Positions 18,007 through 26,715 of a stretch of DNA of 64,000 nt are shown piece by piece (position 1 is the stretch's first letter; every line of letters starts with the position of its first letter). This DNA comes from Paenibacillus sp. 1781tsa1. Lineage in GTDB: Bacteria; Bacillota; Bacilli; Paenibacillales; Paenibacillaceae. The stretch is taken from NCBI RefSeq assembly GCF_024159265.1, contig NZ_JAMYWY010000001.1, forward strand, positions 3,534,001 through 3,598,000, read 5' to 3'. The position numbers and the translations under genes were made by a program. The notes beneath the pieces were generated by a model that was given only the letters and a program-made list of their open reading frames with translations, ran no database searches and had not been told where the DNA came from.

Positions 18007-19719
18007 ATGACTCTTAAAAAAAGAATATTTTTACTGTTCTTTCTCAGTGCGTTTATCCCTTTTATCAGCATATTTGCAATCTCTTATTATACCATTGACT
18101 CCATCTTCGCCAATAAAATTGATGATGGCATCCGTAGCAATTTACAGCAGGTGACATCCTCATTGGAGAATTCAATCACCAATCTGAATCACGTTACGCA
18201 GCAATTGTCCTATAGTGGTACATCAGGCAAGAGACTGGATGAATTTTTGAATCCATCCGCTGATATCTTTCAATTGATTGAGGCTCGGGAGGAATTAAAG
18301 AGTGAATTAAGTGTGGTTACATTTACCAATCCGAATATCGGTTTGACGTTGTATTACTTCCAAAAAGAAGGCACCACACAGTTTGGCAATTTTCCAATCA
18401 AAGACCGTTTATCGTTTGAATCTTTGCCTGTGCTCTCCCAAACCTATGGCATTAAGTACTACGGCCCTCATATCAGTATGAACCGATTCGATGATCAACT
18501 CGTTCTGTCTGCGATGCGAAAAGTACAACTTTCCAAAAGGGACGATGTGTATATTTACGTAGAATCCGGCTTTCGCCTTACTCAGGATACCCTGGGTTAC
18601 ACTCAATACAACGGCGCCTTATCCCATCTCATTCTGGATGGTTCAGGAAACATTGTGTACAGTGAAATACCGGAATCCATGAAGGTCGGGGAGAATTTCT
18701 CCAGCCTAACAGCCGATCCTGCGAAGGACGGAATATCCCGCGGGTATCACTGGTTCAAGGAGGATTCTTCACAGAAATGGAGTGTCGTATCGGTCATTTC
18801 GCAGGCTCAATATCAACAGGAGAAAAACCAGTGGTTGCTTCAAATTTTGCTGGTCGCTTTATTTTTCCTCGGCTTTACGGTGTTTCTCGCTTGGCTCCTG
18901 TGGAAGATGGTATACAAACCACTCGGGCTGTTCCATTCGGAAATCGCTGGGATGTCCAAGAACCCTCAAACGACGGGGAGCCGAGCTCGTACTCAGATTC
19001 CCGAATTTGATTTTCTGCTCGGTGAATTTTCGAATATGCAGCATCAGATTGGTGACCTCTTCAAGGAAGTTCAGCAGAAAGAGAAGATTCGTGCAGACCT
19101 GGAAGTGGAAAAACTGCTCTATCAGATCAACCCGCACTTTCTGATGAATACACTGGATACAGTGCACTGGTTGGCCGTCATGAATGGTCAAGGGGAGATC
19201 GACAAGCTGGTGCAGTCATTGAACAAGCTGCTCTATTACAATCTGGGCAAATTAGGGCAAGTATCCACGATGGAAGAGGAGATTGATGCGTTAAGACAAT
19301 ATCTGATTTTGCAGCAAATTCGGTATGACTTTGAATTTGACGTCCGCATTACTGCAGATGAACAAGTGCTTCAAATTCCTGTGCCCCGCTTCATTCTGCA
19401 ACCGCTGGTTGAAAATTCGTTATATCATGGATTGAGTGACGAAGGTTTTATTCAGATTGAAGTGACATGCACTGCAACGCTGAACATTATGATACAAGAT
19501 AATGGTGCAGGCATGACCGAAGAAACCATTCATAATCTGCTAAACAATCGTGTAGCAGAACAACAAAAAGTAGGGATGGGCATCGGGCTCAATTATGTTC
19601 ACCGCATGTTGAAGGCACAGTACGGGGACCAAGCACAACTGGTGATCGAGAGTGAATTGGGGACAGGGACAAGCATCCTGCTCGTACTGCCTATTAAAGG
19701 AGAAGATATCTCGGCATGA
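18007..19719 (+). CDS. sensor histidine kinase, YesM family
   Basis: A 570-residue membrane kinase. TM1 is at about residues 7-27, an extracytoplasmic sensor domain at 28-275, TM2 at about 278-300, a HAMP-like linker, then a His_kinase domain with the phospho-accepting His in QINPHFLMNTLD (near 377) and an HATPase_c domain (PLVENSLYHGL, DNGAGMT, GIGLNYV). AAGGAG precedes ATG. Its stop overlaps the ATG of the response regulator (ATGA), indicating coupled translation. YesM/YesN pairs normally control adjacent sugar ABC operons, which is what follows here. Confidence 0.95.
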   Translation: MTLKKRIFLLFFLSAFIPFISIFAISYYTIDSIFANKIDDGIRSNLQQVTSSLENSITNLNHVTQQLSYSGTSGKRLDEFLNPSADIFQLIEAREELKSELSVVTFTNPNIGLTLYYFQKEGTTQFGNFPIKDRLSFESLPVLSQTYGIKYYGPHISMNRFDDQLVLSAMRKVQLSKRDDVYIYVESGFRLTQDTLGYTQYNGALSHLILDGSGNIVYSEIPESMKVGENFSSLTADPAKDGISRGYHWFKEDSSQKWSVVSVISQAQYQQEKNQWLLQILLVALFFLGFTVFLAWLLWKMVYKPLGLFHSEIAGMSKNPQTTGSRARTQIPEFDFLLGEFSNMQHQIGDLFKEVQQKEKIRADLEVEKLLYQINPHFLMNTLDTVHWLAVMNGQGEIDKLVQSLNKLLYYNLGKLGQVSTMEEEIDALRQYLILQQIRYDFEFDVRITADEQVLQIPVPRFILQPLVENSLYHGLSDEGFIQIEVTCTATLNIMIQDNGAGMTEETIHNLLNNRVAEQQKVGMGIGLNYVHRMLKAQYGDQAQLVIESELGTGTSILLVLPIKGEDISA

Positions 19720-21119
19720 TTAAGGTATTGATTGTAGATGATGATAAGCTGGTACGCAAAGGCATTAGCTCTGCGATGCCATGGAACGAGTTCAGCATGG
19801 AGGTTGTAGGAGAGGCCAGCAATGGGGCGAAAGCACTGGATTTCCTGAAAACCCAACCAGTCGATCTGATGCTGACGGATCTTGCGATGCCCGTTATGTC
19901 AGGGATCGAACTGATGCGAGCTGCGAGGCAGCTCTATCCGGAACTTCATATCGTTGTGTTAACACTTCATCAGGATTTCGATTATATCCAGGAAGCACTT
20001 AGACTCGGAGCCATTGACTATATAGCCAAAGTCCAACTGGAGAAAGAACAATTCGAGCATGTTTTACAACGGATACATACCCGAATCAACGGGTTGACGA
20101 CCACGATAAGAAAGATGCCTTCGCAGAATGAAATCAATGTCCATTATCAACATGTGTATGCACTTGTTTCACAGGATCGAAAATCAGAGCATAAGTGGCC
20201 AATGGAGATAACTGCGCATGAAGATGAGGTAAGGTGGGAGGTTGAGCGTAATAGCTGCATGTGGGCTGTTCACCCATCGGAAGAGGATCAACTATTTCAT
20301 CAATTGAAGGAATCGCTGCATCAAGTTCCCCATGGTACGTTGTTGGTTTTGTCTGATGTACAAGAGCGCACATGGTCACAGATCAAAAACTGGATTATGA
20401 ATTATACAGATACGTCATTATTCTATGCGTACAACCCCAATAACCAAGTCATTACCGTTTCGATGAATGAGGACAACACATGTTTAAAAGAACCGCAGGA
20501 TGAAGATGTGGATCGGATTAAGCAAAGTTGGTTCCAGACACCATGGACCCACCACGACAGTTACTACAATCAACTCATTGACCAGTTTATATCGTTACGA
20601 CTACATAAAGGTCAGTTGATGGGATTGCTGTACTCAATCGTGATGGAATGGAACCATCTTTTTGCCCAAACCACGCTTGGAAGAATCTCCATGATTCATT
20701 CTTTCGAGTCCTGGTACGAGGTTGAATCATGGATCAAGCAGACAGCTGCAACCATTCGAAAGGCAGATGAACAGACGTCATATTCGCCGGAAATCATCGA
20801 TGCCGTGAAAAAAGCAGTGATGATCGTGCAGCATGATATGGAACAAGCCTATACAGCTTCAGGTCTCTCCCAACAACTCAATATCAGCCGAAGTTATTTC
20901 AGTCAATGTTTCAAAGATCTGATGGGCAAAACCTTTAATGAGTACTCCCGCTTCATCCGGGTAGAGAAATCCAAAGAGTACTTGCTCAATACGAATAATA
21001 CGATTTTCTGGATTGCGGAGCGAGTGGGGTATACGGATGAAAAGTATTTCAGCCGGATTTTTCGCGAATTGACAGGTCTTCTTCCAAGCGAGTATCGGCA
21101 GCAAGGCAGAGGGAATTAA
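19716..21119 (+). CDS. response regulator with AraC-type output, YesN family
   Basis: A 467-residue DNA-binding response regulator. The receiver domain (1-120) has the acidic pocket DDD near residue 8, the phospho-acceptor Asp in LMLTDLAMP near 55, and a Lys in YIAKVQLEKE. A long linker follows, then two AraC helix-turn-helix motifs at about 365-465 (YTASGLSQQLNISRSYFSQC; FWIAERVGYTDEKYFSRIF). It is the partner of the preceding kinase and the likely activator of the solute-binding protein gene, whose promoter lacks a good -35. Confidence 0.95.
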   Translation: MIKVLIVDDDKLVRKGISSAMPWNEFSMEVVGEASNGAKALDFLKTQPVDLMLTDLAMPVMSGIELMRAARQLYPELHIVVLTLHQDFDYIQEALRLGAIDYIAKVQLEKEQFEHVLQRIHTRINGLTTTIRKMPSQNEINVHYQHVYALVSQDRKSEHKWPMEITAHEDEVRWEVERNSCMWAVHPSEEDQLFHQLKESLHQVPHGTLLVLSDVQERTWSQIKNWIMNYTDTSLFYAYNPNNQVITVSMNEDNTCLKEPQDEDVDRIKQSWFQTPWTHHDSYYNQLIDQFISLRLHKGQLMGLLYSIVMEWNHLFAQTTLGRISMIHSFESWYEVESWIKQTAATIRKADEQTSYSPEIIDAVKKAVMIVQHDMEQAYTASGLSQQLNISRSYFSQCFKDLMGKTFNEYSRFIRVEKSKEYLLNTNNTIFWIAERVGYTDEKYFSRIFRELTGLLPSEYRQQGRGN

Positions 21120-21120
21120 T

Positions 21121-21163
21121 AGCCGACAGCTTCCTGTTTCAGGAGCTGACGGCTTTTGTTTTT
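21121..21163 (+). terminator. rho-independent terminator
   Basis: AGCCGACAGCTTCCTG pairs with CAGGAGCTGACGGCT (G-T and one mismatch), followed by TTTGTTTTT. It separates the two-component genes from the ABC operon. Confidence 0.8.
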
Positions 21164-21317
21164 GATTCAGAGTGAGAGTAGTTAGACGAATGTAGATCAA
21201 CAGGTAGGGTAAATGCTCACAAGTTGGAAGTGCTTCGTAGTTTCAATTGAAAACTGTACACATTTCTCTATCCAAACGACCGAACAATCCCTATCTCCAT
21301 TAATCTACACTTCATTT

Positions 21318-21336
21318 TATAATGAAAGCGCAAACA
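21318..21336 (+). promoter_or_regulatory. -10 box overlapping a near-CRE site
   Basis: TATAAT (21318-21323) has no convincing -35, as expected for an activated promoter. TGAAAGCGCAAACA (21323-21336) matches CRE TGWAANCGNTNWCA in all but one fixed base. Activation by the YesN-type regulator and repression by CcpA is the likely scheme. Confidence 0.45.
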
Positions 21337-21371
21337 AAAATTAAACATCAGAAAAAGGGGAATCGAATTAG

Positions 21372-23108
21372 ATGAATACAAAATGGTCCATGAAAAGCAA
21401 ACGGTTGACGAAACGTCTGGCCGTGCTGTCCATGTCTGCCTTAATGGTTGCTGCCCTAGCGGCATGTGGAGATTCTTCCACTCCGCCTACTGCAGAAGAA
21501 GCAGGCAAATATGAGGTAACGCCGGGAGATCCGTTCAGTGCCTATAAAGACGAAATTACCGTTACCATGGGAAGGGTAACCACAGCCAATCCGAAACTGC
21601 CGAGTGGAGATACCTATGAGAATAACGCGTATACTCGGCTGGTCAAAGACACGTTTAACGCACAAATTTCAGATCAATTTGAAGCTAATGGCGAAGATTA
21701 TAGCCGTCAGGTTTCGCTCGCCATCGCGTCCGGGGAATTGCCAGACATGATGCGTGTTGATTCCAAAGATGAATTGAAAGAGCTGGTGGATAACGATCTG
21801 ATTGAGGATCTGACAGCCATATATGATCAATATGCTACGGACAATATCAAGCAGATATACGATTCCTATGATGGTCGAGCATTAGAAAATGCGACGATTG
21901 ATGGACGACTGATGGGACTTCCGGCGACTTCTCTGGATTCCGCACCCACGATGGTTTGGGTTCGTCAGGACTGGTTGGATCTGTTGGGGATTCAACTTGA
22001 TGCAGACGGAGACGGTGCCATCTCGCTCGATGAAGTAGAGAAAACGGCACAGGAATTCCTGGAAAGAGACCCTGGCCAATCCGGGAACCCGGTAGGTATT
22101 CCATTTGTGAACACGATGAATACAACCGATTATAATGGTTCTGCTTATACGATGCTGGGTGTGGCCTCAACCGAGGGAGCCTTCCCGCAATACTGGATGA
22201 ATGGTGACGACGGCAAAATCGTGTATGGTTCTACGACAGAAGAAACGAAGCAGATGCTGGGGATTATGGCGGAATGGTTCAAGAATGGCATCATTGACCC
22301 GCAGTTTGGGACCCGCACGTTTGACGATATTACCGCACTCTACGCCAATGGCCAAAGCGGTATTGCTTTTGGACCGTGGCATATCCCTGACTGGGGACTG
22401 ATCAGTGCGAAACAGATGGATAAAAATGCGAAATTCTCGGCTTATACGCTGGAAGATGCAGACGGCAAAGTAAACGTGGCGCATGCCAATCCTTCCAATC
22501 AGTTTATCGTGGTGAGAAAGGGATATGAACACCCTGAACTGGCCGTTAAGATTCTTAACCTGTTCTACGATAAACTGGCCAATGATAAAGATGCCGCTAC
22601 AACCATGCCGGAAGCGGCCAAGTACCAGGAGACCGGGGTAGACGGATCGACGAGACCTTTTAATATCGAAGTCAACTCCGCTACATCGCTGCTGGATGAT
22701 TACTCTGACGTTGTTCGCGGCATCAAAGGTGAGATTGGTCTGGATGAGGTTCGCACAACAGAATCGAAAAACAATATCGGCAGCATCAAAACCTATTTGA
22801 ACGACATGGATACGGATGACGTGACTGCTTGGTCAAAATACCATTCACGGATCAACGGTGTTGGACTAATCGACAAACTGACAGAGGAAAAGAAATTCGA
22901 ATGGATGACACCTGCTTTCTCTGGAACTACACCAAGCATGAAACAGACGTGGGCCAATCTGACGAAGTTGGAGCAGGAGTCGTTTATCAAAATTATAACG
23001 GGTTCAGAACCATTGGATTACTTCGATACATTCGTGAATAACTGGAAAAAACAAGGTGGTGATCAAGTCATTCAGGAAATTGAAGATGAGATCGCATCCA
23101 AACAATAA
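21372..23108 (+). CDS. ABC sugar-binding lipoprotein, LplA/YtcQ type
   Basis: A 578-residue extracellular solute-binding lipoprotein of the CUT1 group. The signal peptide ends in the lipobox LAAC with the lipid-anchored Cys at residue 32. The mature part has the cluster-type binding fold of LplA-like proteins. A canonical EF-hand loop, DADGDGAISLDE, lies near residues 211-222; comparable calcium sites are known in the alginate-binding proteins AlgQ1/AlgQ2. It heads the operon with two permeases and two alpha-glucosidases, so an alpha-gluco-oligosaccharide ligand is likely. Confidence 0.93.
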   Translation: MNTKWSMKSKRLTKRLAVLSMSALMVAALAACGDSSTPPTAEEAGKYEVTPGDPFSAYKDEITVTMGRVTTANPKLPSGDTYENNAYTRLVKDTFNAQISDQFEANGEDYSRQVSLAIASGELPDMMRVDSKDELKELVDNDLIEDLTAIYDQYATDNIKQIYDSYDGRALENATIDGRLMGLPATSLDSAPTMVWVRQDWLDLLGIQLDADGDGAISLDEVEKTAQEFLERDPGQSGNPVGIPFVNTMNTTDYNGSAYTMLGVASTEGAFPQYWMNGDDGKIVYGSTTEETKQMLGIMAEWFKNGIIDPQFGTRTFDDITALYANGQSGIAFGPWHIPDWGLISAKQMDKNAKFSAYTLEDADGKVNVAHANPSNQFIVVRKGYEHPELAVKILNLFYDKLANDKDAATTMPEAAKYQETGVDGSTRPFNIEVNSATSLLDDYSDVVRGIKGEIGLDEVRTTESKNNIGSIKTYLNDMDTDDVTAWSKYHSRINGVGLIDKLTEEKKFEWMTPAFSGTTPSMKQTWANLTKLEQESFIKIITGSEPLDYFDTFVNNWKKQGGDQVIQEIEDEIASKQ

Positions 23109-23169
23109 TATTCATGCACAGTAGCAGGGCTGCGATACGCAGCCTTTCTTCAACGAAAGGGGTTCATCC

Positions 23170-24084
23170 ATGAAACAGGGGAAATTGAAAGCGAGAGGGC
23201 GGCTCGGTCCAGGTGCCATGTACCATATGATGATGCTGCCGGGCATTTTGTTTTTGCTGGTATTCAGCTATATCCCAATGGTAGGCGTCATCACAGCCTT
23301 TCAAGATTATGTACCGGCGAAAGGGATGTTTGGCTCTGAATTTGTAGGGCTGAAGCATTTTATGTATATGTTCAAGCTGCCGGATATCGCGCAGGTCGTC
23401 AGCAATACGTTGGTGATTGCGATTGGCAAGATTTTGCTTGGAACGATGATGGCCATCATTTTTTCCGTTTTGTTAAATGAAATTCGTATCAAATACGTAA
23501 AAAAGTCCGTGCAGACGATTGTTTATCTGCCGCACTTTCTATCCTGGGTTGTACTGGCATCCGTCGTTGTCAACATGTTCAGTTTGGATGGAATCGTCAA
23601 TCAAATGTTGGCGTTCTTTGGCCTGGAAAATATTAATTTCCTTGGTAGCAACACCTGGTTCCAGCCACTGATTATCGGTACAGACGTATGGAAAGAGTTT
23701 GGTTACAGTTCCATCGTCTATTTGGCAGCGATTACGTCGATTGATCCCGGTCTATATGAAGCGGCAGGCATGGATGGAGCCAGTTGGTGGAGAAAAGTAT
23801 GGCATATTACCTTACCAGGCATGCTGCCTATTATTCTGCTCATGGGCGTAATGAGCCTGACCAACATTTTGAGCGCAGGTTTCGATCAAGTTTATAATCT
23901 GTATAACCCAGTTGTCTATGAGTCGGGGGATATTCTGGACACCTACGTTTACCGGATTGGTCTCGTTGGGCGACAGTATAGCTTCGGTACGGCTGTTGGC
24001 TTGTTTAAGTCCGTGATCGGTATTGTTTTGCTGATGTCTGCCAACCAGTTGGCCAAAAAATACACAGATCGAAAAATATTCTAA
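23170..24084 (+). CDS. ABC transporter permease, LplB/YteP type
   Basis: A 304-residue inner-membrane permease with six predicted helices. The cytoplasmic EAA loop is clear: YEAAGMDGASWWRKVWHITLPG near residues 196-217. AAAGGGG precedes ATG. It pairs with the next gene to form the CUT1 translocation channel; the binding lipoprotein is 61 bases upstream. Confidence 0.94.
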   Translation: MKQGKLKARGRLGPGAMYHMMMLPGILFLLVFSYIPMVGVITAFQDYVPAKGMFGSEFVGLKHFMYMFKLPDIAQVVSNTLVIAIGKILLGTMMAIIFSVLLNEIRIKYVKKSVQTIVYLPHFLSWVVLASVVVNMFSLDGIVNQMLAFFGLENINFLGSNTWFQPLIIGTDVWKEFGYSSIVYLAAITSIDPGLYEAAGMDGASWWRKVWHITLPGMLPIILLMGVMSLTNILSAGFDQVYNLYNPVVYESGDILDTYVYRIGLVGRQYSFGTAVGLFKSVIGIVLLMSANQLAKKYTDRKIF

Positions 24085-24097
24085 GGAGGCCAAACCT

Positions 24098-24991
24098 GTG
24101 TCCTATTCTGCAAACTTTAAAGAACGAATTGGCCGGTTTGTCATCTATGCCATTGTGATTATGCTGGCATTGGTCTGCCTTCTTCCGTTATGGAATATCG
24201 TTGCCATATCATTCAGCAGCAGCGAGGCGGTATCTGCCAATGCAGTAGGTCTCTTTCCCGTCAATTTTACAACAGCAGCGTATACCAAAATTATCGATGA
24301 TGCTCAGTTTTGGCGTTCCTTTGGCATATCTGTTCTACGTGTCGCACTTGCCCTTGTGCTTAATATGATTCTGATTATTTTGATGGCTTATCCGCTATCC
24401 AAATCGAAGCGGGAATTCAAAGGCAGAAACATTTATATGAATATCATGATTTTTGCCATGTTGTTCAGTGGAGGTATGATTCCGACTTACCTGCTGATCA
24501 AAAATCTGGATATGCTGAATACGATATGGGCACTTGTCCTGCCAGGCGCTGTGCCGATTTTCAGTGTCATCCTCGTGATGAACTTCTTCTCTGCTGTACC
24601 TAAAGCGCTTGAAGAAGCAGCATTCATTGATGGGGCCAATCCGCTTCAAGTCTTGTTCAAAGTGTATGTTCCCGTGTCCATTCCAGCGCTGGCGACAGTT
24701 GCCTTGTTCAGTATTGTGGGGACGTGGAATGACTTCTTCAGCGGTCTGATCTATATGACCAAAGTCAGCAATTATCCGCTAATGACCTATATTCAGTCCC
24801 TTAACGTAAACATTGCCGATTTGCTTCAAGCCGGCACGAACTCCAGCGAACTCAGCAATTTGACCGAAATTTCGAACAAAAACCTGAACGCAGCCAAAAT
24901 CGTGGTCGCTGTTATCCCGCTGTTGCTGATTTATCCGTTACTGCAAAAATACTTTGTGACTGGCATTGTCGTAGGATCGGTCAAAGAATAA
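24098..24991 (+). CDS. ABC transporter permease, LplC/YtcP type
   Basis: A 297-residue second permease with six helices. The EAA loop is EEAAFIDGANPLQVLFKVYVPVS around residues 171-193. The start is GTG 24098, with AAGGAGG 8 bases upstream and only 13 bases after the previous gene. No ATPase gene follows; CUT1 systems of this type usually share an MsmX-like ATPase encoded elsewhere, which I infer here. Confidence 0.94.
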   Translation: MSYSANFKERIGRFVIYAIVIMLALVCLLPLWNIVAISFSSSEAVSANAVGLFPVNFTTAAYTKIIDDAQFWRSFGISVLRVALALVLNMILIILMAYPLSKSKREFKGRNIYMNIMIFAMLFSGGMIPTYLLIKNLDMLNTIWALVLPGAVPIFSVILVMNFFSAVPKALEEAAFIDGANPLQVLFKVYVPVSIPALATVALFSIVGTWNDFFSGLIYMTKVSNYPLMTYIQSLNVNIADLLQAGTNSSELSNLTEISNKNLNAAKIVVAVIPLLLIYPLLQKYFVTGIVVGSVKE

Positions 24992-25027
24992 AACCACGTT
25001 TACGTGTGTTAGAAAGGTTGATGGAAC

Positions 25028-26656
25028 ATGGAAAATAAAAAATGGTGGAAAGAAACCGTTGTGTATCAAATATATCCACGGAGCTTTCAAGATCATAACG
25101 GAGATGGCATCGGCGACTTGAAGGGCATTGTATCCCGATTGGATTATTTGCAAGAACTCGGCATTGGTGCGATCTGGTTATCACCTGTTTGCAAGTCTCC
25201 TCAGGACGATTACGGTTATGATATTTCAGATTATCAGGATATCGATCCGATGTTTGGGTCTTTGGAAGATATGGAAACGTTAATTCTTGAAGCCAAAAAA
25301 CGAGATATTCGGATCATCATGGATCTGGTGTTGAACCATACATCGGATGAACACCCATGGTTTCAAGAAGCCAAAAAAGGCAAAGACAATCCGTACCATG
25401 ACTACTACGTCTGGAGAGATGGTGTTGAAGGAACACCTCCGAACGACTTGGGGTCCACCTTCGGTGGTTCAGCTTGGGAATGGGTGCCTGAAATCGGGCA
25501 ATATTATTTACATCTATTTTCCGTCAAACAGCCAGATCTCAACTGGGAAAACCCGAAAGTCCGGCAGGAGATATACAACATGATCAATTGGTGGATCGAC
25601 AAGGGTGTTGGTGGTTTCCGACTTGACGTTATCGACTTAATTGGCAAAGAACCGGATGCAAAGATTACGGGTAACGGACCAAATCTGCATAAATATATCA
25701 GGGAACTAAGCAAGGAGACGTTCCAAAACGCGGAAGACCTGCTGACCGTAGGAGAGACGTGGGGCGCCACTCCGGAGATCGCCAAACTGTACAGCAACCC
25801 GGACGGCAGCGAGTTTTCTATGGTATTCCAATTTGAACACATCAGCCTGGATGAACAAGAAGGCAAAGGAAAGTGGGATCTTAAACCTTTGGATGTGTTG
25901 GAATTGAAAAAAGTGATGTCCAAATGGCAGACGGAGCTGGAAGGCGAAGCCTGGAACAGTTTGTTCTGGAACAACCACGATCTGCCCCGAATTGTCTCGC
26001 GTTGGGGGAACGATGGAGAATTCAGGATCGAATCGGCTAAAATGTTGGCTACCCTTCTTCATGGCATGCAAGGCACGCCTTATATTTATCAGGGTGAAGA
26101 ATTGGGTATGACGAATGTAAAATATGCGATTGAGGATTATCGAGATATTGAATTGCTCAATTTCTATAAGGAAAGAATGGGGAGAGGTTATCCTGAAAGC
26201 AGCGTGATGGAGTCGATCTACGCCAAGGGCCGCGATAACGCACGAACACCTATGCAATGGGATACTTCTGATAACTCAGGTTTTACACGAGGGGAACCTT
26301 GGATTAAGGTGAATTCGAATTATAAGCATATCCATGCCGAGGAAAGTTTGAATAATCCCGAATCCATATTCCATTATTACCGGAAGTTGATTCAACTTAG
26401 AAAAGACCATGAAGTCATTGTATATGGTGATTATGAGCTGATCTTTCCAGAAAACCCAGAAGTGTTTGCCTATACCCGCACGTTGAATGGTACTACGATT
26501 TTGGTGGTGTGCAATTTCCAGGGGTATACAACCGAACTTTCGCTTCAGGAGCATTTAACAAAGTCCAATCAACTTTTGATATCCAATTATACAGGTGAAC
26601 TCTCAGAGAGCATATTACGCCCATATGAAGCAAGAATGTACCTTATTCATAGTTAA
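25028..26656 (+). CDS. alpha-glucosidase / oligo-1,6-glucosidase, GH13_31
   Basis: A 542-residue cytoplasmic glycoside hydrolase that splits glucose from short alpha-glucosides, most like the MalL/oligo-1,6-glucosidase group. The calcium loop DHNGDGIGD lies near residues 21-29. Catalytic residues by position are the nucleophile Asp200 (GGFRLDVID), acid/base Glu243 (TVGETWG) and stabiliser Asp318 (NNHDLPRIVSRWG). Residues DVID after the nucleophile place a Val where isomaltose-specific enzymes often have it, but specificity should not be read too finely. It follows the transporter genes and would process the imported sugar. Confidence 0.93.
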   Translation: MENKKWWKETVVYQIYPRSFQDHNGDGIGDLKGIVSRLDYLQELGIGAIWLSPVCKSPQDDYGYDISDYQDIDPMFGSLEDMETLILEAKKRDIRIIMDLVLNHTSDEHPWFQEAKKGKDNPYHDYYVWRDGVEGTPPNDLGSTFGGSAWEWVPEIGQYYLHLFSVKQPDLNWENPKVRQEIYNMINWWIDKGVGGFRLDVIDLIGKEPDAKITGNGPNLHKYIRELSKETFQNAEDLLTVGETWGATPEIAKLYSNPDGSEFSMVFQFEHISLDEQEGKGKWDLKPLDVLELKKVMSKWQTELEGEAWNSLFWNNHDLPRIVSRWGNDGEFRIESAKMLATLLHGMQGTPYIYQGEELGMTNVKYAIEDYRDIELLNFYKERMGRGYPESSVMESIYAKGRDNARTPMQWDTSDNSGFTRGEPWIKVNSNYKHIHAEESLNNPESIFHYYRKLIQLRKDHEVIVYGDYELIFPENPEVFAYTRTLNGTTILVVCNFQGYTTELSLQEHLTKSNQLLISNYTGELSESILRPYEARMYLIHS

Positions 26657-26715
26657 AGCATACTACGTAATACGTTATATCATGTTCAGTTCTCAAGAAA
26701 GAAGGATTATATTCA

